Shown piece after piece: positions 55,301 through 61,889 of a DNA stretch of 64,000 nt; position 1 is the first letter of the stretch; every line of letters begins with the position of its first letter. A program made the translations under genes and the position numbers. The notes beneath the pieces were generated by a model. The model was not told where the DNA came from, did no database searches, and was given only the letters and a program-made list of their open reading frames with translations. Source of the DNA: Liolophura sinensis (lineage: Eukaryota; Mollusca; Polyplacophora; Chitonida; Chitonidae); the NCBI RefSeq assembly GCF_032854445.1, contig NC_088297.1:13625039-13689038 (forward strand), given 5' to 3'.

Positions 55301-57239
55301 TGGCTTAGCCAAAGGGCATTGTTCAGTGACAATGGCAATTTATTTTATACACATGGGTACACATATTGAATTCAGAGATGATCAAATGTCTCCCTTGTTT
55401 GTGCAGTATGCTTCCCGTCACCAGAGGGCTGTTATTTGTGGGAGGACTTGACCAGCCGTTTTCAGAGATGAAGGTTGGTTGTTTTCTGTGTTGGATGCTC
55501 TGATTGGCCCGAATGTTTTCCGTTCCTTGTTTTTTGTGTATGTAGTTATGCATGAAGTCTTGCGTCTTACTTTATTAAAAGATACATGAGAACGCAGTAA
55601 AAAACTATTAGTAGAGTAAGGATTTATGGAAAATCAGGAAAGACCCGACAAAACAATTAGAAAAAAAGCATATTTTAGATTTCTAAATAACCTTTCTATT
55701 TTATGTGTATTTTCCGTCAGTATTTGGGAGATATTCGTAAATGATGTCGTTGATGAACATACTGGGAACTCAGGACCAGCTTATCTCCCGCAATTCAGGC
55801 TCTTCTTCGAAAAGAGTTGTTTGGACAGCTATTTCTTTTTTATGTCACCATAAAAACCTGCGGATGGTCATGGTTTCCCCCCAGGCTCTGCTCGTTTTTC
55901 CTCCCACTGTAATGTCGGACATCATCATATAGGTGAAATATTCTTGAGTACAGCTTAAAACACCAATCAAATAAATAAATATTGGGCAAAAGGAAAACTC
56001 TAGTTTGAAAGACATTTTCACTTCCAAGGGAACATAGCTGAGAAGCTTTCTTGTTTTTTCATGTGTTAGCCCACACCATATAGTCTGTGTGAAGAAATAA
56101 AAACCAAATGTTTCATGTGTCCTTTAACAGTTTTTTTTTTGGTATGCCCTAAACTCCAAATGAAGCAAATTACATTAATTGACCCTAATAAAATGTTTCA
56201 CTGTTCAAGGTTACAAAAGACATGAAGGAATTAGAGAACAAGATCATTGAGTGTTCCTGGGATGGGAAGACGTGGCAATTCATGAGAGTCAGGGACTGAC
56301 AAGTCCTTCCCTAACAGCTACACAACTGCGAAAGGTCAGTCTTCGTTCGCCCTTCATCCTGTATACCAGTGGATGCCGATTTGTACATCGGGGGTGCTGA
56401 TACGTACACCGGGGAAGGGGGTGGGGACTGAAATGGGTGTTTTTGTGGCATTGCTGTCCAGTTTTGAGAAATTTGCCAACTGGCAAAGAAATAATGGTGT
56501 AAAATTTTGGAAAAGATTATTTAAAAAAAAGGTTTCTTGCTAGGTATATAATATTATATTTTTTTTGTTTTGTCGGTTACAGTATTTCAAGAAATTGATC
56601 AAGAAAACATTTTTAGCTGTGTTTATAGACAAGAGACGTCCACACCTGGTATCTGTAGAACGTGACTGGTATGAGGGACATGTGTGGTGTCCTTGGCGGG
56701 ATACTCCAGTGAGGCAGCGTCATAAATATGATTTCAATTGCTTTGACACAATGTGGAAATCAATTCTGGCCATGGACAGGAAAATTTGTAGATAGGGCAG
56801 TAAATGGTCAACGACATTGTTTGCGCAGTTGATGTTAATTGACATTCATTGATGACCTTTTGACTACCACCAATATGGTACACTTATCTGTATATATGTG
56901 GGACATTCGCCAAAGGTGTATAGTTTTTCATTTCGCACCCAGGCCTATCTACCATCATCTTGAATATGGCATGAAGAAACAATGAAATGAATAAGTAAAT
57001 TCATGAATAAGATGGCATAATAGTGACCCTGCTGTGGAGTATCATCTTCATGACATGGCAGATATGGTGGTTGTTATTCTGTTACATTGTTGTTGTTTTT
57101 GTACTCGACAGGTGTGTGTGAGAGCATCATGAATCCTGTGACAAAGGAGATTTTGTTTGACACTGTGGAGAACTTAGCCTTTAAAGCTCCCCATCCCCCA
57201 GGGCAACAGGCTCAGGGTCACCACGGAGCTCCCAGGTGA
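28264..57239 (+). CDS. RNGTT: mRNA capping enzyme (RNA 5'-triphosphatase / guanylyltransferase), 18 coding exons, frameshift in exon 17
   Basis: Bifunctional nuclear enzyme that removes the 5' gamma-phosphate of nascent Pol II transcripts and adds GMP to start the cap. Coding exons: 28264-28339, 29440-29549, 30188-30291, 32314-32402, 33959-34034, 35995-36025, 37530-37638, 39475-39593, 40439-40542, 40922-41023, 43646-43781, 47078-47149, 49556-49720, 53128-53199, 54261-54361, 55407-55473, 56210-56334, 57112-57239. All introns are GT-AG and phases match. Domain order: cysteine-phosphatase-type triphosphatase (about residues 10-198, Cys130 and Arg136 in [10 protein letters not shown]), an acidic then basic linker (199-238), nucleotidyltransferase (Lys302 in KADG; DGE at 351-353; YDII at 370-373; DGLIF at 446-450; LKWKPP at 466-471), then the OB fold. 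Total coding length is 1786 nt; without one surplus base in exon 17 it gives about 594 residues, close to the vertebrate enzyme (597). As given, the frame stops at 56297-56299 after 540 residues. Assignment is by recognition of motifs and whole-length similarity, with no search run. Confidence 0.95.
28400..28557 (+). repeat. SINE-A 3' part in RNGTT intron 1
   Basis: CTTCCTCTCCGGTCGTACGT to ATCAAATAAATAAATAAATA, diverged in the middle. Confidence 0.8.
29440..29549 (+). CDS. RNGTT: RNGTT exon 2
   Basis: Runs from a TTACAG acceptor to a GTAAGT donor, phase 1 in and phase 0 out. It encodes [14 protein letters not shown] and continues to RSLKMYN, matching the conserved start of the triphosphatase domain (residues 26-62). 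Confidence 0.92.
29591..29871 (+). repeat. dispersed repeat C (copy 1) with a nested insertion
   Basis: Contains CGCATATGAAAGAGCAACTT, TTGGATTGGCCAATTTCATG and CTTGGATAAACACCTTGTAA. The same blocks recur at 33227-33412 (+) and 54763-54907 (-). A 60-bp insertion at 29660-29719 interrupts this copy. Confidence 0.7.
29660..29719 (+). mobile_element. truncated (ATTC)n-tailed retroelement end, 13-bp target duplication
   Basis: Reads ATATGGCTGCAGTATTGCTG, ATGTGGCGTTAAACC and (ATTC)n. It is flanked by CATTAGATTTTGG at 29647-29659 and 29720-29732. Related 3' ends occur at about 31923-31980. Confidence 0.75.
30188..30291 (+). CDS. RNGTT: RNGTT exon 3
   Basis: Runs from a TTGCAG acceptor to a GTGAGG donor, phase 0 in and phase 2 out. 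It encodes [17 protein letters not shown] and VYVKLQCRG, a core strand-helix region of the cysteine-phosphatase fold (residues 63-97). Confidence 0.94.
30405..30660 (+). repeat. SINE-B copy in RNGTT intron 3
   Basis: B-box-like GCAGGTTCAAACCTGGGT, a body with GACTGGTTGGCCTGG, and a tail with GAATGAAAAATTTGTTAAGT followed by GACATTAAACTCCA. Confidence 0.7.
30766..31006 (-). repeat. SINE-A, nearly full length
   Basis: TTTATT tail, then GGTGGGAGGAAACCCACCAC (lacking the GGGCAGAGCCCGGG block), and a head ending CCATCTGAGCCACGGA. Confidence 0.85.
31057..31276 (+). repeat. SINE-A, diverged
   Basis: GGCTAGCACAGCATATTGAC to AAGTGAAACATTCTTGAGCA and CAATCAAATAAACAAATAAA. An old copy. Confidence 0.75.
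31356..31507 (+). repeat. SINE-A, 3' part
   Basis: CATATGTGGGAAGGTCAGGC to GATCAAATAAATAAATAAAC. Confidence 0.8.
32110..32240 (+). repeat. dispersed repeat D (copy 1)
   Basis: GAGTGGAGAAAACTTGAGTG, then ACCTCACTGGTCATGTGACT and GATAGTCGC. A related block lies at 60940-61070 (CCTCACTGGTCAAGGGCGTG then ATAGTCGC). Confidence 0.55.
32314..32402 (+). CDS. RNGTT: RNGTT exon 4
   Basis: Runs from a CCTTCAG acceptor to a GTAAGT donor, phase 2 in and phase 1 out. It encodes [20 protein letters not shown] and the following KPLEIIG, the stretch just before the phosphatase active-site loop. Confidence 0.92.
32595..33012 (+). repeat. SINE-B, near full length, in RNGTT intron 4
   Basis: tRNA-like head (TAGCCTAATGGTTAGA as A box, GGGATCAAACCCC as B box), a body containing GCCTCGCTTAGTGCTCAGC, and a tail with CATATGACTGAAAAAACGCT followed by (ATTC)n. 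The head lacks a pairing acceptor stem, so it is not a tRNA gene. Confidence 0.75.
33227..33412 (+). repeat. dispersed repeat C (copy 2)
   Basis: CGCATATGAAAGAGCAACTT, GGGATTGGCCAATTTCAGGG and CTTGAATAAACACCTTGCAA, as at 29591-29871 but without the nested insertion. Confidence 0.7.
33470..33638. repeat. 81-nt inverted repeat with 7-nt spacer
   Basis: 33470-33550 and 33558-33638 are reverse complements with 5 mismatches in 81. The outer ends read ACAAGGCATTGCTTATGGAT. It lies in RNGTT intron 4, so the pre-mRNA would contain a long stable hairpin. Confidence 0.92.
33959..34034 (+). CDS. RNGTT: RNGTT exon 5 (phosphatase active site)
   Basis: Encodes [20 protein letters not shown]. Cys130 is the nucleophile and Arg136 the phosphate-binding arginine of the HCxxxxxRTG signature. 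TTTCAG acceptor, GTAAAC donor, phase 1 in and phase 2 out. Confidence 0.95.
34197..35030 (+). repeat. 90-bp tandem array derived from SINE-A tail
   Basis: About nine to ten units beginning GCTTTGTTTATTTATGTATT, each with TGGTGTTTTATGCTGTACTC and GAATATTTCACTTATATG, i.e. the reverse-oriented SINE-A 3' end, closing CCAGCATTATTTCAT. The unit length is a multiple of 3, so long open frames (up to 232 codons, 34382-35080) appear in several frames. These are repeat artefacts. It lies in RNGTT intron 5. Confidence 0.93.
35256..35350 (+). repeat. tRNA-like SINE head (third family?)
   Basis: GGGGTCTGTAGCTATGTATG as a possible A box region and GTGTGGGTTCAATCCCGGG as a B box. No acceptor stem. Confidence 0.4.
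35373..35498 (-). repeat. SINE-A 5'-truncated, 14-bp target duplication
   Basis: Reverse-oriented tail to CTTCCCATGTGC. It is flanked by AAAGCAGTTTACAT at 35359-35372 and 35499-35512. Confidence 0.9.
35995..36025 (+). CDS. RNGTT: RNGTT exon 6 (31-nt microexon)
   Basis: A very short exon between a long T-tract/TTTTGCAG acceptor and a GTAAGA donor. It encodes [10 protein letters not shown], which aligns with the conserved helix after the active site. Phase 2 in, phase 0 out. Confidence 0.9.
36290..37529 (+). repeat. minisatellite of 3' splice-site-like units in RNGTT intron 6
   Basis: Alternating units with GTCACTGAAGTATTCTGTTT, TGTCCTCAGTGGTTCATTGC and CTGTTCTGCCCTCAGTGTGG. It holds well over twenty pyrimidine-rich CCTCAG motifs. 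The last unit (TTGTGTTCTGTCCCTCAG) is itself the acceptor of exon 7. Confidence 0.92.
37530..37638 (+). CDS. RNGTT: RNGTT exon 7
   Basis: Encodes [20 protein letters not shown] and ends with PLPDWCT, the conserved end of the triphosphatase domain. Its acceptor (CCCTCAG) sits in the last unit of a long minisatellite full of CCTCAG motifs. Phase 0 in, phase 1 out. Confidence 0.94.
38345..38500 (+). repeat. dispersed repeat E (copy 1)
   Basis: AACTTGGCATGTTCCTTTCC, TTACCAAGAATTTACGTTGT and CTTCTTGTGTAAGAAATAAC. Similar blocks occur at 41280-41410 and 43270-43390, all in RNGTT introns. Confidence 0.6.
38503..38757 (-). repeat. SINE-A, nearly full length
   Basis: Reverse-oriented tail through head, up to GCACTGGTGTGCTAAG. 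RNGTT intron 7. Confidence 0.88.
39026..39290 (+). repeat. SINE-A, full length, 14-bp target duplication (one mismatch)
   Basis: GGGGCCTCCGTGGCTCAGTT head to the CAAATAAAAAAATAA tail. It is flanked by ATTAGACAACTGTC (39012-39025) and ATTAAACAACTGTC (39291-39304). RNGTT intron 7. Confidence 0.92.
39475..39593 (+). CDS. RNGTT: RNGTT exon 8 (inter-domain linker)
   Basis: Encodes an acidic stretch ([10 protein letters not shown]) and then a basic patch ([12 protein letters not shown]), the flexible linker between the triphosphatase and guanylyltransferase domains; the basic patch could serve as a nuclear localisation signal. TTTAG acceptor, GTTAGT donor, phase 1 in and phase 0 out. Confidence 0.88.
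40439..40542 (+). CDS. RNGTT: RNGTT exon 9
   Basis: Encodes [20 protein letters not shown] and ends MCDWRG, the start of the guanylyltransferase domain. CTCACAG acceptor, GTAAGA donor, phase 0 in and phase 2 out. Confidence 0.92.
40922..41023 (+). CDS. RNGTT: RNGTT exon 10 (guanylyltransferase motif I)
   Basis: Encodes [16 protein letters not shown] and [11 protein letters not shown]. Lys302 of KADG is the residue that forms the covalent lysyl-GMP intermediate in this family. TTTCAG acceptor, GTATGT donor, phase 2 in and out. Confidence 0.95.
41280..41410 (+). repeat. dispersed repeat E (copy 2)
   Basis: AACTTGGAATGTTCCTTTCC, CTTGCCCAGAATGTATATTG and CTTCTTACGTAAGAAAAT. Confidence 0.55.
41461..41725 (+). 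repeat. SINE-A, full length
   Basis: GGGACCTCCGTGGCTCAGTT head to CCAATCAAATAGAAATAAAC. RNGTT intron 10. Confidence 0.88.
43270..43390 (+). repeat. dispersed repeat E (copy 3)
   Basis: ATAACTTACCCAGAATTTAC and CCCTGTTACGTAAGAAATAG. Confidence 0.55.
43646..43781 (+). CDS. RNGTT: RNGTT exon 11
   Basis: Encodes [20 protein letters not shown] and ends HLHNTLVDG, so that motif III (DGE) is completed across the splice junction with exon 12. TTTTAG acceptor, GTGAGT donor, phase 2 in and phase 0 out. Confidence 0.94.
43801..44054 (-). repeat. SINE-A, near full length, 12-bp target duplication
   Basis: Inserted 20 bp downstream of the exon 11 donor. It is flanked by GGTTTGCTTTTT at 43789-43800 and 44055-44066. 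The GGGCAGAGCCCGGG block is absent. Confidence 0.9.
44067..46716. other. RNGTT intron 11, no recognised feature
   Basis: Short ORFs only (for example 45377-45637 +), none recognisable. Confidence 0.55.
46717..46982 (-). repeat. SINE-A, full length, 11-bp target duplication
   Basis: Flanked by TCACTTATTGA at 46706-46716 and 46983-46993. The head on the right ends GAGCCACGGAGGCCCC. It lies about 95 bp upstream of exon 12. Confidence 0.93.
47078..47149 (+). CDS. RNGTT: RNGTT exon 12 (motifs III/IIIa)
   Basis: Encodes [20 protein letters not shown] and then IKFE. It supplies the Glu of motif III and motif IIIa (VYDII). TTTCAG acceptor, GTAACC donor, both phase 0. Confidence 0.93.
47775..48620 (+). 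pseudogene. Tc1-like transposase relic in RNGTT intron 12
   Basis: The first frame carries [20 protein letters not shown] and [13 protein letters not shown] (helix-turn-helix), then a [14 protein letters not shown]-like linker. A later frame carries [20 protein letters not shown], in which HDTARPH holds the second catalytic Asp of the DDE/D superfamily. Stops and frame changes separate the pieces, and the first Asp region is barely visible. Inactive. Confidence 0.7.
49556..49720 (+). CDS. RNGTT: RNGTT exon 13
   Basis: The longest exon (55 codons, both junctions phase 0). It includes [20 protein letters not shown] and [16 protein letters not shown], matching the central guanylyltransferase region. 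CTACAG acceptor, GTAAGT donor. Confidence 0.94.
49850..51345 (+). repeat. 53-bp minisatellite, about 28 copies, in RNGTT intron 13
   Basis: Unit GTGGTAAACAGTGCTGTCTG, TCAGATTTGTCAGAACATTG, GCAGTGATTTATA with substitutions and a few short units that lack the duplicated CTGT. It starts about 130 bp after the exon 13 donor. Confidence 0.95.
51415..51660 (+). repeat. SINE-A with a head deletion
   Basis: GGCTCAGTTGG is joined directly to TAATGACCCAGGAGCC, removing the GCGCTAGCGCAGCG stretch. The rest continues to AATAAATTAA. Confidence 0.88.
52134..52262 (-). repeat. SINE-A, 5'-truncated
   Basis: Reverse tail to CAGGTTACTGGCAGACCC. The GGGCAGAGCCCGGG block is missing. Confidence 0.85.
52711..52968 (+). 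repeat. SINE-A, full length, 10-bp target duplication
   Basis: Flanked by CCTATATGCA at 52701-52710 and 52969-52978. A short stretch of the head (around the B box) is deleted. Confidence 0.9.
53128..53199 (+). CDS. RNGTT: RNGTT exon 14 (motif IV)
   Basis: Encodes [25 protein letters not shown] is nucleotidyltransferase motif IV. TTTCAG acceptor, GTTTGT donor, both phase 0. Confidence 0.94.
53340..53487 (-). repeat. SINE-A, 5'-truncated
   Basis: Reverse tail (TTATTTATTTGATTTGGAGT) to GGCAGGTCTTCCGACGCACG. It begins 140 bp downstream of the exon 14 donor. Confidence 0.85.
54062..54214 (-). repeat. SINE-A, 5'-truncated, about 13-bp target duplication
   Basis: Flanked by AACATAAGCTTAA (54049-54061) and AACATAAGTTTAA (54215-54227). 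It ends only about 45 bp before exon 15. Confidence 0.85.
54261..54361 (+). CDS. RNGTT: RNGTT exon 15 (motif V)
   Basis: Encodes [26 protein letters not shown] carries the two lysines of motif V that contact the nucleotide phosphates in this family. TTTCAG acceptor, GTAAGA donor, phase 0 in and phase 2 out. Confidence 0.95.
54763..54907 (-). repeat. dispersed repeat C (copy 3)
   Basis: Reverse complement of copies 1 and 2: GTGTTTATTCAAGCATATTC and GAAATTGGCCAATCCAACCA. Confidence 0.65.
55407..55473 (+). CDS. RNGTT: RNGTT exon 16
   Basis: Encodes [20 protein letters not shown] and MK, the start of the OB-fold domain. GTGCAG acceptor, GTTGGT donor, phase 2 in and phase 0 out. Confidence 0.9.
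55853..55981 (+). repeat. SINE-A, 3' part
   Basis: AACCTGCGGATGGTCATGGT to CAATCAAATAAATAAATA. RNGTT intron 16. Confidence 0.85.
56210..56334 (+). CDS. RNGTT: RNGTT exon 17 with frameshift in motif VI
   Basis: Starts [16 protein letters not shown] and reaches WQFMRVR in the expected frame. It then meets TGA at 56297-56299, two codons after RVR. From 56295 onward the +1 frame continues the family sequence (TDKSFPN, then a GTCAGT donor at 56335). The break is therefore one surplus G in the GGG run at 56292-56294, within the conserved RxRxDK motif VI. The exon would be 124 nt without it. An indel in the assembly is the simplest explanation, but a real truncating allele is possible. Confidence 0.88.
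56292..56299 (+). other. RNGTT: frameshift and premature stop in RNGTT motif VI
   Basis: The GGG run at 56292-56294 has one base more than the family frame needs. The frame reads RVRD and stops (TGA 56297-56299), losing the Asp and Lys of motif VI and about 54 C-terminal residues. Exon 18 stays open and conserved downstream, which argues against long-standing pseudogenisation. Confidence 0.85.
56565..56795 (+). other. unrecognised ORF in RNGTT intron 17
   Basis: 76 codons, including [20 protein letters not shown]. No domain recognised. It lies between two RNGTT exons and is probably not translated. Confidence 0.12.
57112..57239 (+). CDS. RNGTT: RNGTT exon 18 (terminal)
   Basis: Encodes [20 protein letters not shown] and ends GHHGAPR before TGA at 57237-57239. 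SIxNPVTKExL is the conserved end of the OB fold; the last 20 or so residues are low-conservation. It is in frame with exon 17 only beyond the frameshift. Confidence 0.9.
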
Positions 57240-57720
57240 CAGGTGTGTGAGTTGGGTGTGGCTGGGGAACTCCGCTGAGAGAAAGGTGTGACACCGTACA
57301 CTGCGCTGTAAGGCTTGTGTGACACAGGTGTCAAATATGATATTAACGTAACATGCTTGTGAGGCAGGTTTGGCTGTGATATTTCACAATGACGCATGAG
57401 TGACACCAGACACCGCACTGTACTGGACTAGGTGTGAAACATGATATTGACACGACAGACTTGTGAGATGGTTTCTGCTGGGAAACTGCGTGACGCCAAA
57501 CACCACAGTGTAAGACTGTGATACAGGTGTCAAACATGGTATCAACATGACAAGATTGTGAGTCGTATTCACATGAAACACCCTTAGAAGGGTCATGACA
57601 CCAGATGCCCCATTGTACGACCTGTGTGAGACATAGTTTGTGCTGTAGTGTCAGTCATGGTGTCAACACGAGCATTGGAGGTTTGCACCTTGATGGGGAA
57701 GAGTGCTGAATAGACTTGAG
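57240..57720 (+). repeat. degenerate tandem repeat in the putative RNGTT 3' UTR
   Basis: About four diverged units of 105-130 bp sharing GTGACACC, a CACTGTA core, GTGTCAAACATG and ACTTGTGAG. It begins directly after the stop codon. Confidence 0.6.
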
Positions 57721-58813
57721 TCACTGTTTGGACAGGTGTGATGTCATAGTGTTGCGATGCTCTTGATGTGGCAAGCAGGACACACCTGACGTGGGACACG
57801 GGTCACACAGATATGTAGGTTTCAAGTGAAAATATCACAGCTTGTTAAGCACGTGAATATGCTCACATTCAGAGTGTCTGTTGAAAAAGAAGTTTTCTTG
57901 TACATACAGCCGGATACCTGTCTGCACGTGGGGCTTTGAGGACCATATTTTACCTGTTGGACTGGAAACTAAGTATGTCAGTGGTAGAAGCCTGGACATT
58001 TTACATGCTACAAAGACCTCACGCGCATGGTGGAGAAATGTGTATAAAAAACGGCAGAAATGTACTTGTTTTGATACAGATGTGAGCATCAGACAGCATA
58101 TTTTATATGGATAACTGATGTACATAAGGACATTTTCAAAATGACGAGTGCTGTAGTCTCTGTTTATTTGTTGATTGATTAAAGGAAAAGACCTGTAAAA
58201 ATCGAAGTAGGCATCACTGAATTGACCACTTAAAACTTTGCCTAAATATACTTTCATTTATTTTATTTTTTTTAGATTTTTGTGAAAGGAGCTAAGGGCG
58301 TTCAAACATTTGAATACTATGTTGGGCTTTATTGACCATACTATCAGAGGTTAGGAACTCTGGCATCACAGGAAGTTTTCCCAACGCCAAGATTACTGAA
58401 ATAATACCAAAGTTCTCTGACCTTTTCTACCAGCAGGCGTCAAGGCACAGCTGTGTACCAGATCGTGAAATTTGCCACTTTTACATCGAATGAGCGAAAC
58501 TTAAAACGGCATCGCAATGGTGGGGCTGGCGATTATTTCTTCGCCTCGGCCGATGGCTAGACAGATATTGCCACGGGAGTGCGGTTTACATGCTTGGCGA
58601 GATGAAAGTAGTCGAGTGGGTACAGGCTTGGCAACACTTTTATTTTTATCCATGCATTTAAACGAAGGAAGTATCAAGCCACAGTTGTTCACGAACCTGT
58701 AAATTCCGAAACGGTCTCAAAGCATGTCAAAAAGGCAAGCTAATGACTGCTTCTCCGGCTGTCAGTCATGGTGGATGCATAATACGGGGAGCAGTGTTGT
58801 CTGTTCACAGTTC

Positions 58814-58819
58814 AATAAA
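58814..58819 (+). terminator. AATAAA polyadenylation signal candidate
   Basis: AATAAA about 1.6 kb downstream of the RNGTT stop. Many AATAAA motifs in this window belong to SINE tails; this one does not. Usage is unproven. Confidence 0.2.
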
Positions 58820-58916
58820 TTAATGTAACAAAATCAGCATTCAAATGTATTTCAGCGATAAAGACGTGACTGACCAGTATCTGTGTATCTGTGCTTAAGC
58901 TCCCATAAAATACAGG

Positions 58917-58947
58917 TGGGGGGGGGGTGGAGGGGGGGGGGGGGGGT
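58917..58947 (+). repeat. G-rich tract with G-quadruplex potential
   Basis: Runs of 10 or more G separated by GTGGA, then about 16 G. Confidence 0.8.
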
Positions 58948-59646
58948 GAGTTTTCCAAGTTTCACGCATGTGGCGGTTCGTCATCCCATTTTAGAAGTGT
59001 TAGCGGAGAACAATCAGCAAGCATTCCCGATTTCATAAAATGCATTATGGCGACCATAAACTCAACATGCACGGATTGAACATTGTGTTCGCATATGTAG
59101 AAATGGATGCCCATTTACACTAGCTTTGTATTGCAACAGCTCTAAACATTGTGTTAATGCAATGCTAAGTCTATTCCTACTCACATTTTCCGGGAACTCA
59201 ACGACGTGTGCGTAAGTCTTACAGGTGACTTGACAGCTTACAGAATACAACACTGACCAATGAGATGAACTTATTCTCACTGACCCGCGCCATGGAAAAA
59301 AACACGAAGTCAACACGATTGTGAAATCTCCCGCCAAATCTAGACGAGCAGACGGAAGCTCAAAATTTAACATAACGTCGGGCGCCAGGTGCCTAGTGAA
59401 GAGTCCTTGCATTGTAATTTGGGTTTGACTTTGTGACTAAACCATTTCGGTAAAGCCACCATAAAGTCATGTGCTACTATAGGTGTATTGCAAGGATATT
59501 CACAACACTTAGATGTAATCTTTATGCCACGGGTAGAATTCAAAACAATTATCAAAGCAACAGGTGGTCGGATAGCCATCAGGTTACCCGCAACAGACAA
59601 CTAATTTTACCTCACAATGCATCGGCTCACTTGTTATTAGGAACGA

Positions 59647-59892
59647 GGGGGCCTCAGTGGCTCAATCAGTCAGCGCAATGACCCAGGAGCCACTCACCAA
59701 TCCGGTCGCTGTGAGTTCAAGTCCAGCTCATGCTGGCTTCCTTTCCGGACGTAAGTAGCAAGCAGCAACCCGCGGATGGATTTCCTCCGGGCTATGCCCG
59801 CTTTCCTCCCACCATAATGCTTGCAGCCGTCGTATAAGTGGAATATCCTTGAGTACGGCGTAAAACAAAATTTATTTATCAAATAAATAAAT
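59647..59892 (+). repeat. SINE-A, full length with short head deletion
   Basis: GGGGCCTCAGTGGCTCAATC to the TTTATCAAATAAATAAA tail. Imperfect flanking duplication TATTAGGAACGA / TATTAAGAACGA. Confidence 0.87.
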
Positions 59893-59894
59893 AT

Positions 59895-61460
59895 TAAGAA
59901 CGACCAAGGTCTGAGTAGAAATTTAGTGTCTCACTATCATGTTCGCTGTGCCTCTAAGTGTTGTTGATTTGCTGCACAAAATCTTACAGATGAACTTAAA
60001 TAACAAACAAATTTGTGTAATAGACTATTGCAGTTTTCCCCGGTCCATCAAATCCCGTTGTGAACAAATGATAGCACAAAAAAGGCAGTGTGGCGCAGGT
60101 AATCACCTGAGCGAAGGAGCCTACAGTTTTGCCTTGTTTGTTTGACTCAGACTGACCACTGAAAGTTTACGCCGCCCCTTCACCAGCGATAGTGTATCCA
60201 TGCACATCGCCGGTCAGTTGACATGTGCCGACTTTCTGTATTGTCTCTTGTCATATGAGTGAAAATTGCTGGTTCATATGGCTGTTCAGCTGGTCGAAAA
60301 GGTCAACGAATTACGATAGTCCTAAAATTCCTTCCTTCTGGTGAACATCAGGAAAAAAGGTGATGTGACGTCAGAGCTCCTAGATGCCGTCAGTATGGCT
60401 CATAAATCCCACCATAGTATTCAAATATTTGAATGGCTTTCAGCACTATTACAGAATATCTGAAAATAAAAAAACAAATGAAAGTATTTTCGCATAGATG
60501 TCAGTTTGTGTGATGAACCTTACTTCGTATTTTAGCTGTCTTTTTACTTAAATGTTGTAATAACACCATGATCAAGAATGGGAGTGTTTTGAGTTGGAAC
60601 TCTTTTGTCATGAAATGTGAAAACTGCAGTACTGTGTCTATCATGTGCCTTGGGGAAAAATGGTAAGCAACTTTTGTTGACACTAAATTACCACAAATGT
60701 CACCTCTTTATTTTAGGAGCTTCTCAAGTTCACAAACGTTCAGCTTCTAAATTTTCATCGTCATTCATTGTCTAAATTACTTTTAAACCTTTTTCAGACG
60801 CTCATGTAATAAACGTGATTAAAAATAGTTACCATTTTTGACGGGTCACATGATGCAGTTGGACTTTTTTACCTTTATCGATAAAAGAGTGAATTCGAAA
60901 CTCCCCTATTTTACGACGCCGGTTAGCTTGATTGGGTGGATTAAATCAGAAAAAGCCACCGCAATTTACCAGGTGCCTGAAATGCCGCTTGACTTAAGTT
61001 GCAGCCAAAACATGGAGGACTGGTTTTGAACAGTTGTTAACCTCACTGGTCAAGGGCGTGATAGTCGCATTGTCAAAGTGCTTTAGCCATCTAACCCAGT
61101 CCTCCTTTGGAGCTTTAATAAATTAACCTTACATGTGAAACAGTGAGAACATTTCAATATTAAAACGCCGTTTTAAAACTGTGGATCTCATTGTGTGAAA
61201 CTACACTCTTTGTTGATATTTCAATATTAAAACACCATAATAATAATAAAATCATGCCCATCATGAGCTTTGTATCTTATTGTGGAAAACTAGACGTTAA
61301 TTGTGGACATCGCAATACTAAAATAGTAAGACCTTTACGAGCTGTGGACCTCACAGCGTGAAACTTTACACTCATTGTGGACATTTCAATATGAAAACGC
61401 CATTCTTACAGGTACAACAAGTACCATCTTTGGTATGACCTGACTTAATTTAACCCCGGG
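59895..61460. other. non-coding, no recognised gene
   Basis: Short ORFs only. A repeat D-related block lies at 60940-61070. Confidence 0.55.
60920..61070 (+). repeat. dispersed repeat D (copy 2)
   Basis: TTTACCAGGTGCCTGAAATG, CCTCACTGGTCAAGGGCGTG and ATAGTCGC, matching the block order at 32150-32240. Confidence 0.45.
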
Positions 61461-61462
61461 TC

Positions 61463-61701
61463 GGGTCCTTCGTGGCCGAGGAGGTTAGCACGCCAGCACG
61501 GCGCAATGACCAGAAGTGTCTCAGCAATACTGTCGTTTGAGTTCAAGTCCAGCTCATGCTGGCTTCATCTCCGACCGTACGTGGCAAGGTCTTGCAGCAG
61601 CCTGCGGATGGTCGTGGCTTTTCCACCATAATGCTGGCCGCCGTCGTATAAGTGAAATATTCTTGAGTACGGCGTAAAACAGGATTCAAATAAATAAATA
61701 A
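61463..61701 (+). repeat. SINE-A, diverged head
   Basis: GGGTCCTTCGTGGCCGAGGA head (A box altered), body, and TTCAAATAAATAAATAA tail. The CCGGGCTCTGCCCGG block is deleted. Confidence 0.85.
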
Positions 61702-61758
61702 TCCAGGGTCACCCGAATACGAGGCGGACTCTCTAACCATTAGGCCACCGAAGCTGTC
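61702..61758 (-). repeat. tRNA-like SINE-B head
   Basis: On the - strand: CTTCGGTGGCCTAATGGTTA as A box region and TTCGGGTGACCCTGGAT at the B box. No acceptor stem pairing. Confidence 0.55.
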
Positions 61759-61889
61759 AGCGGTATTTATTAGTTATAAGGAAAATTGTATTACATTACA
61801 CGGTGGCTGTTACATTACTCACACCGTAATTGTAACACACCGTCAAATATCGTTTACTAACACTGTTCACTTTGTACAAAGGCGTCTCC

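Larger units (their letters stand above)
57721..59640. other. non-coding, putative 3' UTR and intergenic
   Basis: Short ORFs (57881-58114 +, 59062-59412 -) with no recognised domain, and a G-rich tract at 58917-58947. Confidence 0.5.

Noticed and set aside
57881-58114. 77-codon ORF MKKKFSCTYSRIPVCTWGFE... downstream of RNGTT
   Set aside because: No recognisable domain; it lies in the probable 3' UTR or intergenic region, and overlapping ORFs occur on the other strand.
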